This document shows positions 41,793-50,371 of a stretch of DNA of 64,000 nucleotides, one piece after another; the stretch's first letter is position 1, and each line of letters opens with the position of its first letter. A model generated the notes under the pieces. That model was not told the DNA's origin and did no database searches. It worked only from the letters and a program-made list of their open reading frames with translations. Source of the stretch: Azospirillum sp. TSH64 (lineage in GTDB: Bacteria; Pseudomonadota; Alphaproteobacteria; Azospirillales; Azospirillaceae); contig NZ_LGQW01000015.1 of NCBI RefSeq assembly GCF_003116035.1, positions 6,121,485-6,185,484 of the forward strand. Direction: 5' to 3'. Made by a program: the position numbers and the translations under genes.

Positions 41793-43661
41793 ATGCCGCA
41801 TTCTCAACTCCGCATCGTCATCGTCGGCCATGTCGACCATGGCAAGTCCACGCTGATCGGCCGCCTGCTGAACGACACCGGCAGCCTGCCCGACGGCAAG
41901 GTCGAACAGGTCCGCGAGATGAGCCGCAAGCGCGGCATGCCGTTCGAGTGGGCCTTCGTCATGGACGCGCTCCAGGCCGAGCGCGACCAGGGCATCACCA
42001 TCGACACCACGCAGATCCACTTCAAGACGAAGCAGCGCCCCTACGTCATCATCGACGCGCCGGGCCACACCGAGTTCCTGAAGAACATGGTGACCGGCGC
42101 CTCCCAGGCCGACGCCGCGCTGCTGGTGATCGACGCCGACGAGGGCGCGCTGGAGCAGTCGCGCCGCCACGCCTTCCTGCTGCACCTGCTGGGCGTGCGT
42201 CAGGTCGCGGTGGTCGTCAACAAGATGGACAAGGTCGAGTTCTCCAGCCGCCGCTATGAGGTGGTGGCGCAGGAGATCAAGGACTATCTGGCCGAGCTGG
42301 GTCTCCAGCCCAAGGCGGTGATCCCGGTGTCCGCCCGCAACGGCGACAACATCGTCAGCCGCAGCGAGCAGTCGGACTGGTATCTCGGCCCCACGGTGAT
42401 CGAGCAGCTGGACGCCTTCCGTCCGCAGCAGACCTCGCCCGACCAGCCGCTGCGTTTCCCGCTCCAGGACGTCTACAAGCCGGACGACCGCCGCATCCTG
42501 GCCGGCCGCATCGAGAGCGGGCGCCTGCGCGTCGGCGACACCCTGCACTTCTCGCCCACCGGCGCCAGCGCCAAGGTGGTCAGCATCGAGGCGTGGAACC
42601 ATCCGGAGACCGTGCTGTCGGCCCAGGCCGGGCAGAGCATCGGCATCACGCTGGACAAGCGCATCTTCGCCGAGCGCGGCCACATCGCCCACCACCAGTC
42701 CGACGCCCCCACCCTGGCCCACCGGCTGAGCGTGCGGCTGTTCTGGCTGGTGTCGGACCCGCTGGTGGTCGGCAAGACCTACACGCTGAAGATCGCCACC
42801 GCCGAACACCGGGTGACGGTGGAGCAGGTGACGGCGGTCATCAACGTGGAGGATCTGTCCAGCACCCCCGGCAAGGCGGTCCGCCGCAACGAGGTGGCCG
42901 AGGTCGTCCTGCGCTCCCGCTCGCCCATCGCGCTCGATCTGGCGTCGGACCTGCCGCGCACCGGCCGTGGCGCTTTGATCGACGGCAACGACGTGGTCGG
43001 CGGCTGCCTGGTGGTGGAGATCGAGGACAGTGCTGCGGCCAACATCACCGAGGTGTCGCACACCGTCTCGCTGGAGGAGCGCGCCCAGTCCAACGGCCAC
43101 AAGGGCGGCGTCATCTGGCTGACCGGCCTGTCGGGTGCCGGCAAGTCGACGCTGGCGATGGCGCTGGAACGCGCGCTGTTCGACCGCGGCTGGCAGACCT
43201 TCGTGCTGGACGGCGATAATGTCCGCAACGGCCTGAACGCCGGGCTGGGCTTCTCCGCCGACGACCGGGCGGAGAACATCCGCCGGGTGGCAGAGACGGC
43301 GAAGCTGTTCGCCGACGCCGGCATGGTGGTGATCGCCTCGCTGATCTCGCCGCTGAAGGCCGACCGGGCGCGGGCGCGGGTGATCGGCGGCGAGCGCTTC
43401 CACGAGGTGCATGTCGCCGCCAACCTCGCCACCTGCGAGGAGCGCGACCCGAAGGGCCTCTACAAGAAGGCGCGGGCCGGCGAGATCGCCGAGTTCACCG
43501 GCATCTCGGCCCCCTACGAGGCGCCGGACCAGCCCGAACTGGTGATCGACACCGACGCGCTGAGCCGCAGCGAGGCGCTGGCCCAGCTGCTGGACTATGT
43601 CGACGAGACCTTGGGCAAGAACAGCCTGAAGTCGGAAAAAGAGCTGACTTATGTGATCTGA
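41793..43661 (+). CDS. cysNC: Bifunctional sulfate adenylyltransferase subunit 1/APS kinase (CysN-CysC, NodQ-like)
   Basis: A 622-aa fusion. Residues about 1-430 are the CysN GTPase that drives ATP sulfurylase (GHVDHGKST near residue 11, DAPGH, NKMD). Residues about 440-620 are APS kinase, with P-loop GLSGAGKST near residue 459, DGDNVRNGLN and the ASLISPLKADRARAR segment containing the conserved serine. Both P-loops look active, so the protein should make APS and PAPS. Fused CysNC is the NodQ arrangement of rhizobia and azospirilla. A clear terminator follows. Confidence 0.95.
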   Translation: MPHSQLRIVIVGHVDHGKSTLIGRLLNDTGSLPDGKVEQVREMSRKRGMPFEWAFVMDALQAERDQGITIDTTQIHFKTKQRPYVIIDAPGHTEFLKNMVTGASQADAALLVIDADEGALEQSRRHAFLLHLLGVRQVAVVVNKMDKVEFSSRRYEVVAQEIKDYLAELGLQPKAVIPVSARNGDNIVSRSEQSDWYLGPTVIEQLDAFRPQQTSPDQPLRFPLQDVYKPDDRRILAGRIESGRLRVGDTLHFSPTGASAKVVSIEAWNHPETVLSAQAGQSIGITLDKRIFAERGHIAHHQSDAPTLAHRLSVRLFWLVSDPLVVGKTYTLKIATAEHRVTVEQVTAVINVEDLSSTPGKAVRRNEVAEVVLRSRSPIALDLASDLPRTGRGALIDGNDVVGGCLVVEIEDSAAANITEVSHTVSLEERAQSNGHKGGVIWLTGLSGAGKSTLAMALERALFDRGWQTFVLDGDNVRNGLNAGLGFSADDRAENIRRVAETAKLFADAGMVVIASLISPLKADRARARVIGGERFHEVHVAANLATCEERDPKGLYKKARAGEIAEFTGISAPYEAPDQPELVIDTDALSRSEALAQLLDYVDETLGKNSLKSEKELTYVI

Positions 43662-43682
43662 GGGTCAGTTTCATAGGGTGTG

Positions 43683-43722
43683 GCATCGGGCGCGGGGGAA
43701 AGACCGCGCCCGATGCTTTTTC
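43683..43722 (+). terminator. Terminator of cysHDNC
   Basis: A perfect 13-bp stem (43683-43695 with 43704-43716), 8-nt loop, then five T residues. Confidence 0.92.
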
Positions 43723-43823
43723 AGCCGATGCCGCCCCCCGCCCCATCAACCCTCCCCCCTCCCCGGATCCTGTGGCATAAGGGGCCGCCCTCACGCATCA
43801 CGCCCCAAGGACCCCTGCCGCCC

Positions 43824-45446
43824 ATGATCCGCTTCGATAACGTCAGCAAGCAGAACGGCCACCGCATCCTGTTCCTGGAGGCCTCCGCGGCGCTCAATCG
43901 GGGTGAGAAGATCGGGCTGGTCGGTCCTAACGGTGCCGGCAAGACCACCCTGTTCCGCATGATCACCGGCGAGGAGCAGCCGGACGGCGGACAGGTGGCG
44001 ATCGAGAAGCAGGTCAGCATCGGCTATTTCAACCAGGATGTCGGCGAGATGTCCGGGCGCTCCGCTGTGGCGGAGGTGATGGACGGCGCCGGGCCGGTCA
44101 GCGTCATTGCCGCCGAACTGGCGGAGCTGGAAGCCGCCATGGCCGACCCCGACCGCGCCGACGAAATGGACGCCATCATCGAACGCTACGGCGAGGTCCA
44201 GGCGCGTTTCGACGAGCTGGGCGGCTATGAGCTGGAGGGCAAGGCGCGCGAGGTGCTGGCCGGCTTGAGCTTCAGCCAGGAGATGATGGACGGCGATGTC
44301 GGCGGCCTGTCGGGCGGCTGGAAGATGCGTGTGGCGCTGGCCCGCATCCTGCTGATGCGCCCCGACGCCATGCTGCTCGACGAGCCGAGCAACCATCTGG
44401 ACATCGAAAGCCTGATCTGGCTGGAAGGGTTCCTGAAGGGCTACGAGGGCGCCCTGCTGATGACCTCGCACGACCGCGAGTTCATGAACCGCATCGTCAC
44501 CAAGATCATCGAGATCGATGGCGGCACCCTGACCAGCTATTCCGGCGACTACGGCTTCTATGAGAAGCAGCGGGCGCTGAAGGAGAAGCAGCAGGAGGCG
44601 CAGTTCGAGCGCCAGCAGGCGATGCTGGCGAAGGAGCTGAAGTTCATCGAGCGCTTCAAGGCCCGCGCCTCGCACGCCTCCCAGGTGCAGAGCCGGGTCA
44701 AGAAGCTGGACAAGATCGAACGCTTCGAGCCGCCCAAGCGCCGCCAGGTGGTGACCTTCGATTTCCCGCCGGCCCCGCGCTCCGGCGACGACGTGGCGGT
44801 GCTGAAGAACGTCCACAAGGGCTATGGCAGCCGGTCCATTTATGAAGGGCTGGACCTGACCATCCGCCGCAAGGAGCGCTGGTGCGTGATGGGCGTCAAC
44901 GGCGCCGGCAAATCGACCCTGCTGAAGCTGATCGCCGGGACGACCGAACCCGACAGCGGCACCGTCACCGTCGGCGGCAGCGTCAAGATGGGCTATTTCT
45001 CCCAGCACGCCATGGAGCTGCTGGACGGCGACCAGACCATCTTCGAGGCGCTGGAGGCGCATTTCCCGCAGGCCAGCCAGGGCTCGCTGCGGGCGCTGGC
45101 CGGCTGCTTCGGCTTCTCCGGCGATGATGTGGAAAAGCGGTGCCGCGTGCTGTCGGGCGGCGAGAAGGCCCGTCTGGTGATGGCGATCATGCTGTTCAAC
45201 CCGCCCAACTTCCTGGTGCTGGACGAGCCGACCAACCACCTGGACCTCGACACCAAGCAGATGCTGATCCAGGCGCTGGCGGCCTATGAGGGCACAATGC
45301 TTTTCGTGTCGCACGACCGTCATTTCCTGGCAGCATTGTCCAACCGCGTGCTGGAGCTGACGCCGGAGGGAATCCACCAGTATGGCGGCGGCTATACCGA
45401 GTATGTCGAGCGCACCGGGCAGGAGGCGCCGGGGCTGCACAGCTGA
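43824..45446 (+). CDS. ABC-F family ATPase (ribosome-associated type)
   Basis: A 540-aa soluble protein with two ABC domains and no membrane segment. Domain 1 has Walker A GPNGAGKT near residue 36, signature LSGGWKMRVALAR and Walker B LLDEPSNHLD. An inter-domain helical arm follows (about 240-320, ALKEKQQEAQFERQQAML). Domain 2 has GVNGAGKS near residue 357, LSGGEKARLVMA and LVLDEPTNHLD. ABC-F proteins (EttA, Uup, YbiT, YheS) act at the ribosomal E site. The subclass is not certain from sight. The start at 43824 (MIRFDNVSKQ) is the family N-terminus. Confidence 0.93.
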   Translation: MIRFDNVSKQNGHRILFLEASAALNRGEKIGLVGPNGAGKTTLFRMITGEEQPDGGQVAIEKQVSIGYFNQDVGEMSGRSAVAEVMDGAGPVSVIAAELAELEAAMADPDRADEMDAIIERYGEVQARFDELGGYELEGKAREVLAGLSFSQEMMDGDVGGLSGGWKMRVALARILLMRPDAMLLDEPSNHLDIESLIWLEGFLKGYEGALLMTSHDREFMNRIVTKIIEIDGGTLTSYSGDYGFYEKQRALKEKQQEAQFERQQAMLAKELKFIERFKARASHASQVQSRVKKLDKIERFEPPKRRQVVTFDFPPAPRSGDDVAVLKNVHKGYGSRSIYEGLDLTIRRKERWCVMGVNGAGKSTLLKLIAGTTEPDSGTVTVGGSVKMGYFSQHAMELLDGDQTIFEALEAHFPQASQGSLRALAGCFGFSGDDVEKRCRVLSGGEKARLVMAIMLFNPPNFLVLDEPTNHLDLDTKQMLIQALAAYEGTMLFVSHDRHFLAALSNRVLELTPEGIHQYGGGYTEYVERTGQEAPGLHS

Positions 45447-45527
45447 GCCCCGGACCTTCCCATCACCCTGAGTGAACGCGTCCTTCAGAACAAGTCATTG
45501 GTCGTGAAGTCCGCCGGGGCGTAGCAT

Positions 45528-45555
45528 CGCCTCCGTTGTCGAAGCGACGGAGGCG
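45528..45555 (+). promoter_or_regulatory. Hairpin occluding the Shine-Dalgarno of the nitronate monooxygenase gene
   Basis: CGCCTCCGT (45528-45536) pairs perfectly with ACGGAGGCG (45547-45555) across a 10-nt loop. The second arm contains the GGAGG ribosome site (45549-45553), 5 nt before the ATG. In RNA the stem would hide the site. Confidence 0.5.
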
Positions 45556-45558
45556 GAC

Positions 45559-46638
45559 ATGCCCTCTCACACGGACTCCCTTGAACGGCTGGGGCTGCGG
45601 TCGCCGGTGATCCAGGCGCCGATGGCGGGGGGCGGCGACACGGCTGCCCTGGTCGCTGCAGTCAACGAGGCCGGCGGCCTTGGTTTCGTCGGCGCCGCCT
45701 ACCTGACCGGAGAGCAGATCGCCGAGCGGGCGCTCGCCATCCGTCAGCGCACTGCCCTGCCCTTCGGCATCAACCTGTTCGCGCCGACGCCGCCCCCCGG
45801 ACCGGCACCGATGATGGCCGAGGCGATGGCCCGCCTGAGGCCCTTCCATGCCGAGCTTGGCCTGCCGGACGCGGAGGAGCCCGCCTATGGCGGCGACATG
45901 TTCGACCGGCAGTTCACCGCCCTGCTCGACAGCGGTGCCGCCTTCTACAGCGTCACCTTCAGGCTGCCGCCGGCCGACAGCGTGGCGGCGGCCAAGGCGC
46001 GCGGCATGCGGGTGCTGGGCACCGCGACCACCGTGGCGGAGGCGGTGGCCCTGGAACGGGCCGGCGTCGATGCGGTGATCGCCCAGGGCAGCGAGGCCGG
46101 CGGGCATCGCGGCAGCTTCATCGGCGATCCGGCCGCCAATCTGGTCGGCACGATGGCGCTGGTGCCGCAGGTGGCCGACGCGGTGGGCGTGCCGGTGATC
46201 GCGTCGGGCGGCATCATGGACGGGCGCGGCATCGCCGCGGCGCTGGCCCTGGGCGCCTGCGCGGTGCAGATGGGCACGGTGTTCCTGACCACGGAAGAGG
46301 CCGGCATCCCCGAGGCGCACAAGGCCGCCATCCTGTCGGCACGCGAGGACCAGACCCGGATCACCCGGGCCTTCTCAGGCCGGCCGGCACGCGGCGTCGT
46401 CAACCGCTTCATGGAGACGGTGGAGGACCCGCGGGCGCCCAAGGCGGTGCTGCCCTTCCCCTTGCAGAACGCGCTGACCCGCCCGCTGCGCACCGCCGCC
46501 GGCAAGGCCGGCCGGGCGGAGTTCCTGTCGCTGTGGGCCGGACAGGGGCTGACGCTTGCCCGGCGGCGCCCGGCGGGGGACCTGGTGGCGGATTTGCTCC
46601 GCGGGACGGAGGAGGTACGGCGCAGGCTTGCCGGTTGA
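45559..46638 (+). CDS. Nitronate monooxygenase family flavoprotein
   Basis: A 359-aa FMN TIM-barrel enzyme oxidising alkyl nitronates such as propionate-3-nitronate. Family marks are SPVIQAPMAGG at the N-terminus, GINLFAP, the QGSEAGGHRGSF loop with the catalytic histidine near residue 182, IASGGIMDGRG and GAVQMGT-like CAVQMGTVFL for FMN phosphate. A specific substrate is not deducible. It stands alone, with a ribosome-site hairpin just upstream. Confidence 0.9.
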   Translation: MPSHTDSLERLGLRSPVIQAPMAGGGDTAALVAAVNEAGGLGFVGAAYLTGEQIAERALAIRQRTALPFGINLFAPTPPPGPAPMMAEAMARLRPFHAELGLPDAEEPAYGGDMFDRQFTALLDSGAAFYSVTFRLPPADSVAAAKARGMRVLGTATTVAEAVALERAGVDAVIAQGSEAGGHRGSFIGDPAANLVGTMALVPQVADAVGVPVIASGGIMDGRGIAAALALGACAVQMGTVFLTTEEAGIPEAHKAAILSAREDQTRITRAFSGRPARGVVNRFMETVEDPRAPKAVLPFPLQNALTRPLRTAAGKAGRAEFLSLWAGQGLTLARRRPAGDLVADLLRGTEEVRRRLAG

Positions 46639-46659
46639 CTGGACAGCCGGCCGGCCAGT

Positions 46660-47688
46660 TCAGACGGCCTCGGCCGTCACCCGGTTGCGGCCGCTGCGCT
46701 TGGCGGCGTAGAGCGCTTGGTCGGCGCGACGGACCAGCGTCAGGGCCGGTTCGCCGGGGCGGAACTGGGCGACGCCGACCGACAGCGCGACGGTGCCGTA
46801 ATTGGCGTTGCGCGCCTTGTTCACGATCTGGCGCCCGCCGACGAAGGCCCGCACCTGCTCCGCCAGCTTGGTGGCGTTCTCCAGGCTGGTGCGCGGCAGG
46901 ATGATCGCGAACTCCTCCCCGCCATAGCGGGTGGCGGTGTCGCGGCCCTTGATGCATTCGGTCAGCATGCGGGCGACCAGCTTCAGCACATGGTCGCCGA
47001 CCAGATGGCCGTGGGTGTCGTTGAAGCTCTTGAAATGGTCGATGTCGACCATCAGCAGCGACAGCGGCTGCTCGTCGCGCACCGACGCCTCCATCGCCTC
47101 CTCCAGCATCAGGTCGAAGGCCTTGCGGTTGCCGATGCCGGTCAGCCCGTCGGTCAGCGCCTCGCGCCGCGCGCTGTCCAGGCTGACCCGCATCTCCGCC
47201 AGCTGCTGGCTCGATTCCTGAAGCTGCAGCTGGAGCGCCGTCTGCCGGTCGACGATCTCCTTGGTCTCCGCGGCGATGGCGGCGACCATGGCACGCAGTT
47301 CCAACAGGCTGAGCGGCTGGTCAAGCTCCTCCCGGAAGCCGGACAGGGCGTTGCCGTAGCGCTCCGTCTCCGATCCGACATTGCCCAGCTGCTCCAATAT
47401 GCGCCCCAGGGCATAGCGGGCTTTGTCGGAGGTCTCACGGATTGCCTGGGCTTCGGCGTCCATGGTGAAGAAGCGCTTGTACAGCTCGTCGCACAGCGTC
47501 TGCGAGGCGGCCAGCCCATCGCGGCGCGCCAGATCGATGGCGCGGGTCAGGTCCGGGTTGTTGCCGCTGTAATAGACGTACCAAAGCGTGAAGTTTTCCG
47601 GGGTGGCCGGCAGCCGGTCGGACAGCATCCGCTCCATGGCCTTCGCGGCGAGGCCGCTGGAACGCTCGAAATCCTCCGCAGTTGCCAC
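46660..47688 (-). CDS. Diguanylate cyclase (GGDEF domain)
   Basis: A 342-aa soluble protein. Residues about 1-165 are helical, with a coiled coil leading into the catalytic domain (about 172-340). LTGIGNRKAFD begins the GGDEF fold and the active site is RYGGEEF near residue 255, so c-di-GMP synthesis is expected. The inhibitory I-site position reads KGRD, with lysine in place of the usual arginine of RxxD, so feedback inhibition may be altered. No membrane helix or recognised sensor domain. A PilZ effector is encoded 13 kb away. Confidence 0.92.
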   Translation of the reverse strand: MATAEDFERSSGLAAKAMERMLSDRLPATPENFTLWYVYYSGNNPDLTRAIDLARRDGLAASQTLCDELYKRFFTMDAEAQAIRETSDKARYALGRILEQLGNVGSETERYGNALSGFREELDQPLSLLELRAMVAAIAAETKEIVDRQTALQLQLQESSQQLAEMRVSLDSARREALTDGLTGIGNRKAFDLMLEEAMEASVRDEQPLSLLMVDIDHFKSFNDTHGHLVGDHVLKLVARMLTECIKGRDTATRYGGEEFAIILPRTSLENATKLAEQVRAFVGGRQIVNKARNANYGTVALSVGVAQFRPGEPALTLVRRADQALYAAKRSGRNRVTAEAV

Positions 47689-47807
47689 GACCGCCGTCCG
47701 TCCAAAATCATTAGATTTCGAACGGTACGCGGCGCAAGCCCTTACGGCAAGAAGGTTTTTGGGAACAAGGCGAGATGTTACAACCGCTTTGGTTGTGCAC
47801 TATCCGA

Positions 47808-48344
47808 TTAATTGCATTGTCCGACGGAGCTCTCGGCACAGACATGCTTGCCGTCGGTCCAGCGGGCTCCCGAAAGGTCGGCATGGCGCAGGTCGGTGCC
47901 GGACAGCTTCGCTCCCGTCAGGTCGGCACGCGCCAGCGACGCGCCCACCATCTTGGCATTGCGCAGGTCGGCCTCGCGGAAGCTGGCGCCGGTCAGGTCG
48001 GCGCGGGTGAAATCGGCCTCGATCAGGCGGGCCTTGTCGAAGACCGCGCCGGGGGCGGCGGCGCTGATGAACTTGGCACGGTAGCCGTCGGCATCAGTCA
48101 GCTTCGCCTCGCCCAGGCTGGCGCGCTGAAAGGTCGCATCGCGCAGCATGGCGCCGCTGAGATCGACACCGGTCAGCGTCTGCCCTTCCAGCGAGCAGCG
48201 CCGCCAATTGACCTTCGGCTGCGCCGCGTCGGTGCAGTCGGCCAGCGCCGGACCCACGGAAAGGACGGTCAGCACGGCCGCGGCGGCGGCGAGACTGCCG
48301 GAACGGATGCGCAGGCGAAGCGGCGGGACGGGTGCGGTTCTCAT
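47808..48344 (-). CDS. Small exported pentapeptide-repeat protein
   Basis: A 178-aa protein with a signal peptide (about 1-36, ending VGPALA). A short cysteine-containing stretch (DCTDAAQPKVNWRRCSLEGQ) is followed by about 22 A(D/N)LXX-type repeats (LTGVDLSGAMLRDATF ... DLTGAKLSGTDLRHADLSG). The C-terminus carries two further cysteines (HVCAESSVGQCN), so two disulfides capping the beta-helix are plausible in the periplasm. ATG 48344 suits the signal peptide. Unlike the two larger pentapeptide proteins here, it lacks the HxxW module. Confidence 0.85.
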   Translation of the reverse strand: MRTAPVPPLRLRIRSGSLAAAAAVLTVLSVGPALADCTDAAQPKVNWRRCSLEGQTLTGVDLSGAMLRDATFQRASLGEAKLTDADGYRAKFISAAAPGAVFDKARLIEADFTRADLTGASFREADLRNAKMVGASLARADLTGAKLSGTDLRHADLSGARWTDGKHVCAESSVGQCN

Positions 48345-48409
48345 CCCTCGATAGATGGGGGCACCGCCGCTCAACTCAACCACCAGGCCGCTGCAAGCAG
48401 GGCTTGCGG

Positions 48410-48904
48410 TTATCCGGCACCTCGGGAACCGTCCAGCCGGGCAACCGCACGCCCCGCCTGCGGCGGCCGGGGAAGGGCGGCATGGGCCGCCGCCTGTCCG
48501 GCCAGCGCCGCCGCGACGGCCGGTGGGAAGGGGCCGGTCTTCCGTGTGCCGAGATCGACGTGCAGCAGCATGAACTCCGCCGTCGCCGCCAGCCACCCCT
48601 CTTCGGCATGCCGCATTTCGTGGAACAGGTGCAGCCGCTTGGCATCTGCGCCGAGCAGCAGCGAGTCGAAGCGCAGCGGCGTCCCCTCCGTCACCTCGCG
48701 GGCATAGGTCAGGTGGGCGTCGACGACGAAGACCGAGCGGTTCTCCGCCGCGACATAAGCCTTGCCGATCCCGAACCGGTCCAGCACGGCGTCCGTCGCA
48801 TGGTCGAAGGCCAGCAGGTAATAGGCGACGTTCATGTGCCCGTTGTAGTCGATCCACTCCGGGCGGACGGTTTCTCGGTGGAGGGTCAGGGGGGCGGGGG
48901 TCAT
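48410..48904 (-). CDS. Hotdog-fold thioesterase (4HBT type)
   Basis: A 164-aa acyl-CoA thioesterase-like protein. The N-terminal RPEWIDYNGHMNVAYYLLAFDHATD contains the family catalytic region (Asp/Asn and HMN). A central beta-strand region (RSVFVVDAHLTYAREV, LHLFHEMRHAEEGWLAATAEFMLLHVDL) completes the hotdog. The C-terminal 30 residues are Ala/Pro-rich. The ATG overlaps the preceding HEPN gene stop by 4 bp, so it is the last gene of the MNT-HEPN operon. Substrate unknown. Confidence 0.87.
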   Translation of the reverse strand: MTPAPLTLHRETVRPEWIDYNGHMNVAYYLLAFDHATDAVLDRFGIGKAYVAAENRSVFVVDAHLTYAREVTEGTPLRFDSLLLGADAKRLHLFHEMRHAEEGWLAATAEFMLLHVDLGTRKTGPFPPAVAAALAGQAAAHAALPRPPQAGRAVARLDGSRGAG

Positions 48905-49317
48905 GCACAGGATCCGGTGGCAGACGAAATGGTGAGTGCGATGCTGTCGCGGGTCGCTTCGATCTCGTCAAGCCAGCCGAACACCTCCTCCGGGGTCGGT
49001 TCGTCGGAGACATCGCCCGCCTCACCCGGATACCGGTACAAGGTGGCGAAGGCGGTGAAGCGCCCGAGAGGCGACAAGCATTCCCGGATCGGCAGATCAT
49101 GCGGGATACGCATGACGAGCAAATCGATATCGTGGGAACGGGGGACATCGAGGTCCAGCCAGACCAGAACCGCCTTGACCAGCTTTTCAGCAGCCTGTTG
49201 GCAATGGTAGGTAGCGGCCGTGACGATGGGATCCGGAACGGACAGGCAGGCCCGGCCTGCGCGCAGGTAGACGGTCGCCGTTGCCAACCATGCTTCGGGT
49301 CCGACCCTAAGCCCCAT
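48901..49317 (-). CDS. HEPN-domain protein, first module (HEPN1)
   Basis: A 138-aa helical HEPN protein, the probable toxin/RNase partner of the preceding nucleotidyltransferase. The core helix YHCQQAAEKLVKAVLV is the HEPN signature. The following turn reads DVPRSHDIDLL, with only one residue between Arg and His, so the RX4-6H RNase motif is not formed in that position. ATG 49317 lies inside the last codons of the MNT1 gene (11-bp overlap), exactly as in the second module. The longer frame from 49335 is less likely. Confidence 0.8.
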   Translation of the reverse strand: MGLRVGPEAWLATATVYLRAGRACLSVPDPIVTAATYHCQQAAEKLVKAVLVWLDLDVPRSHDIDLLVMRIPHDLPIRECLSPLGRFTAFATLYRYPGEAGDVSDEPTPEEVFGWLDEIEATRDSIALTISSATGSCA

Positions 49318-49642
49318 AGACACGCACCCCCTCATGCGTGGCCTTGTAACTCAACGTGCCGACCTGATTCCTGTTCGCTTCGAAGAAGGAACGGCGGCAG
49401 GGCACGATGTCAGCCGGGATGCCGGTCCCGGACTTGGCTGCATGGGCAAAGACGGCCGACCGCCGTTCCTTCGGCGCGTCGTCCGGGACGATCACCAACA
49501 GGTCGTAATCGCTATCCTCATCGAAATCGCCGCGCGCCCGGCTGCCGAACAGATAGACGGCTTCCGGCTCCAGGGCCGGGACGATCCGGTCCAGCAGGAT
49601 TCGCAGCTTCTCGTCGTTCCGTGCGTCGATGGCATCCATCAT
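49307..49642 (-). CDS. MNT-type nucleotidyltransferase, first module (MNT1)
   Basis: A 111-aa minimal nucleotidyltransferase. The catalytic signature GSRARGDFDEDSDYDLLV (GSx10DxD) is intact. Such MntA proteins silence HEPN toxins, in studied cases by adding AMP to them. The first 60 residues are nearly identical to those of MNT2; the C-terminal 50 are only about half identical. It starts immediately at the HEPN2 stop (TAGATGATG) and overlaps HEPN1 by 11 bp. Confidence 0.85.
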   Translation of the reverse strand: MMDAIDARNDEKLRILLDRIVPALEPEAVYLFGSRARGDFDEDSDYDLLVIVPDDAPKERRSAVFAHAAKSGTGIPADIVPCRRSFFEANRNQVGTLSYKATHEGVRVYGA

Positions 49643-50044
49643 CTACGCCTTTGCTTCCAGAAAAGCGGAAACCGTCGCCCGTACCTGCTCGATTTCAGCC
49701 AGCCAATGGGACACGTCGTCGGGATCGGGTTCGTCCGGCGGGCCGTCGAAGATATCCATGCTCGGATAGCGGAAAGCCGCGGCATAAATCGTGAAGCGCT
49801 CCAATGGCAACAAGGTCGCACGCAAGGGGTGATCGGGCGGCACATCGTCCAGCAATGCCACGATGTTGTGTTGTTTCGGCGGATGGCGTCCGAAGGAGAC
49901 AAGAACCGCCTTGACCAACTTCTCCGCCGCCTGCTGGCAATGGTAGGCCGCGGACTTGACCGCAGAGCCCACGAGGCAAGCACGGATCGCCCGGATGTCC
50001 TCGTCAACCACCGCCAGCCAGGCCGTGACCACCCTATCGACCAT
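49643..50044 (-). CDS. HEPN-domain protein, second module (HEPN2)
   Basis: A 133-aa paralogue of HEPN1. It shares the exact core helix YHCQQAAEKLVKAVLV but is diverged elsewhere. The following turn, GRHPPKQHNIVALL, contains R-x5-H, fitting the RX4-6H ribonuclease motif, so this copy is the likelier active toxin. ATG 50044 lies within the last codons of MNT2 (11-bp overlap). The long frame upstream to 50206 overlaps MNT2 and was rejected. Confidence 0.82.
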   Translation of the reverse strand: MVDRVVTAWLAVVDEDIRAIRACLVGSAVKSAAYHCQQAAEKLVKAVLVSFGRHPPKQHNIVALLDDVPPDHPLRATLLPLERFTIYAAAFRYPSMDIFDGPPDEPDPDDVSHWLAEIEQVRATVSAFLEAKA

Positions 50045-50366
50045 AAACCCGCACCCCGAAGTGATTGGCCTCGTAACAGAGCGTTCCCACCGAATCCTTG
50101 TTTCGTTCAAAGCCGGTGCGGGAACAGGGAATGATGTCGGCCGGAACCCGAGACTGCCGGCTGGCCTCGAAGGCGGTGGACATCGACCGCCGTTCTTTCG
50201 GTGCATCGTCCGGGACGATCACCAGCAGGTCGTAATCGCTGTCCTCGTCGAAATCGCCGCGCGCCCGGCTGCCGAACAGGTAGACGGCTTCCGGCTCCAG
50301 GGCCGGGACGATCCGGTCCAACAGGATTTGCAGCTTCTCGTCGTTCCGCGCGTCGACCATAGCCAT
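50034..50366 (-). CDS. MNT-type nucleotidyltransferase, second module (MNT2)
   Basis: A 110-aa minimal nucleotidyltransferase with intact GSRARGDFDEDSDYDLLV. It is expected to antagonise HEPN2, whose start it overlaps. ATG 50366 is preceded by GGAGG at 5 nt, and that ribosome site lies in the 3' arm of a 12-bp hairpin just after metH. Up to residue 60 (KERRS) it matches MNT1 with a single visible change, in DNA as well as protein. After that the two diverge sharply. Confidence 0.85.
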   Translation of the reverse strand: MAMVDARNDEKLQILLDRIVPALEPEAVYLFGSRARGDFDEDSDYDLLVIVPDDAPKERRSMSTAFEASRQSRVPADIIPCSRTGFERNKDSVGTLCYEANHFGVRVYGR

Positions 50367-50371
50367 GAAGA

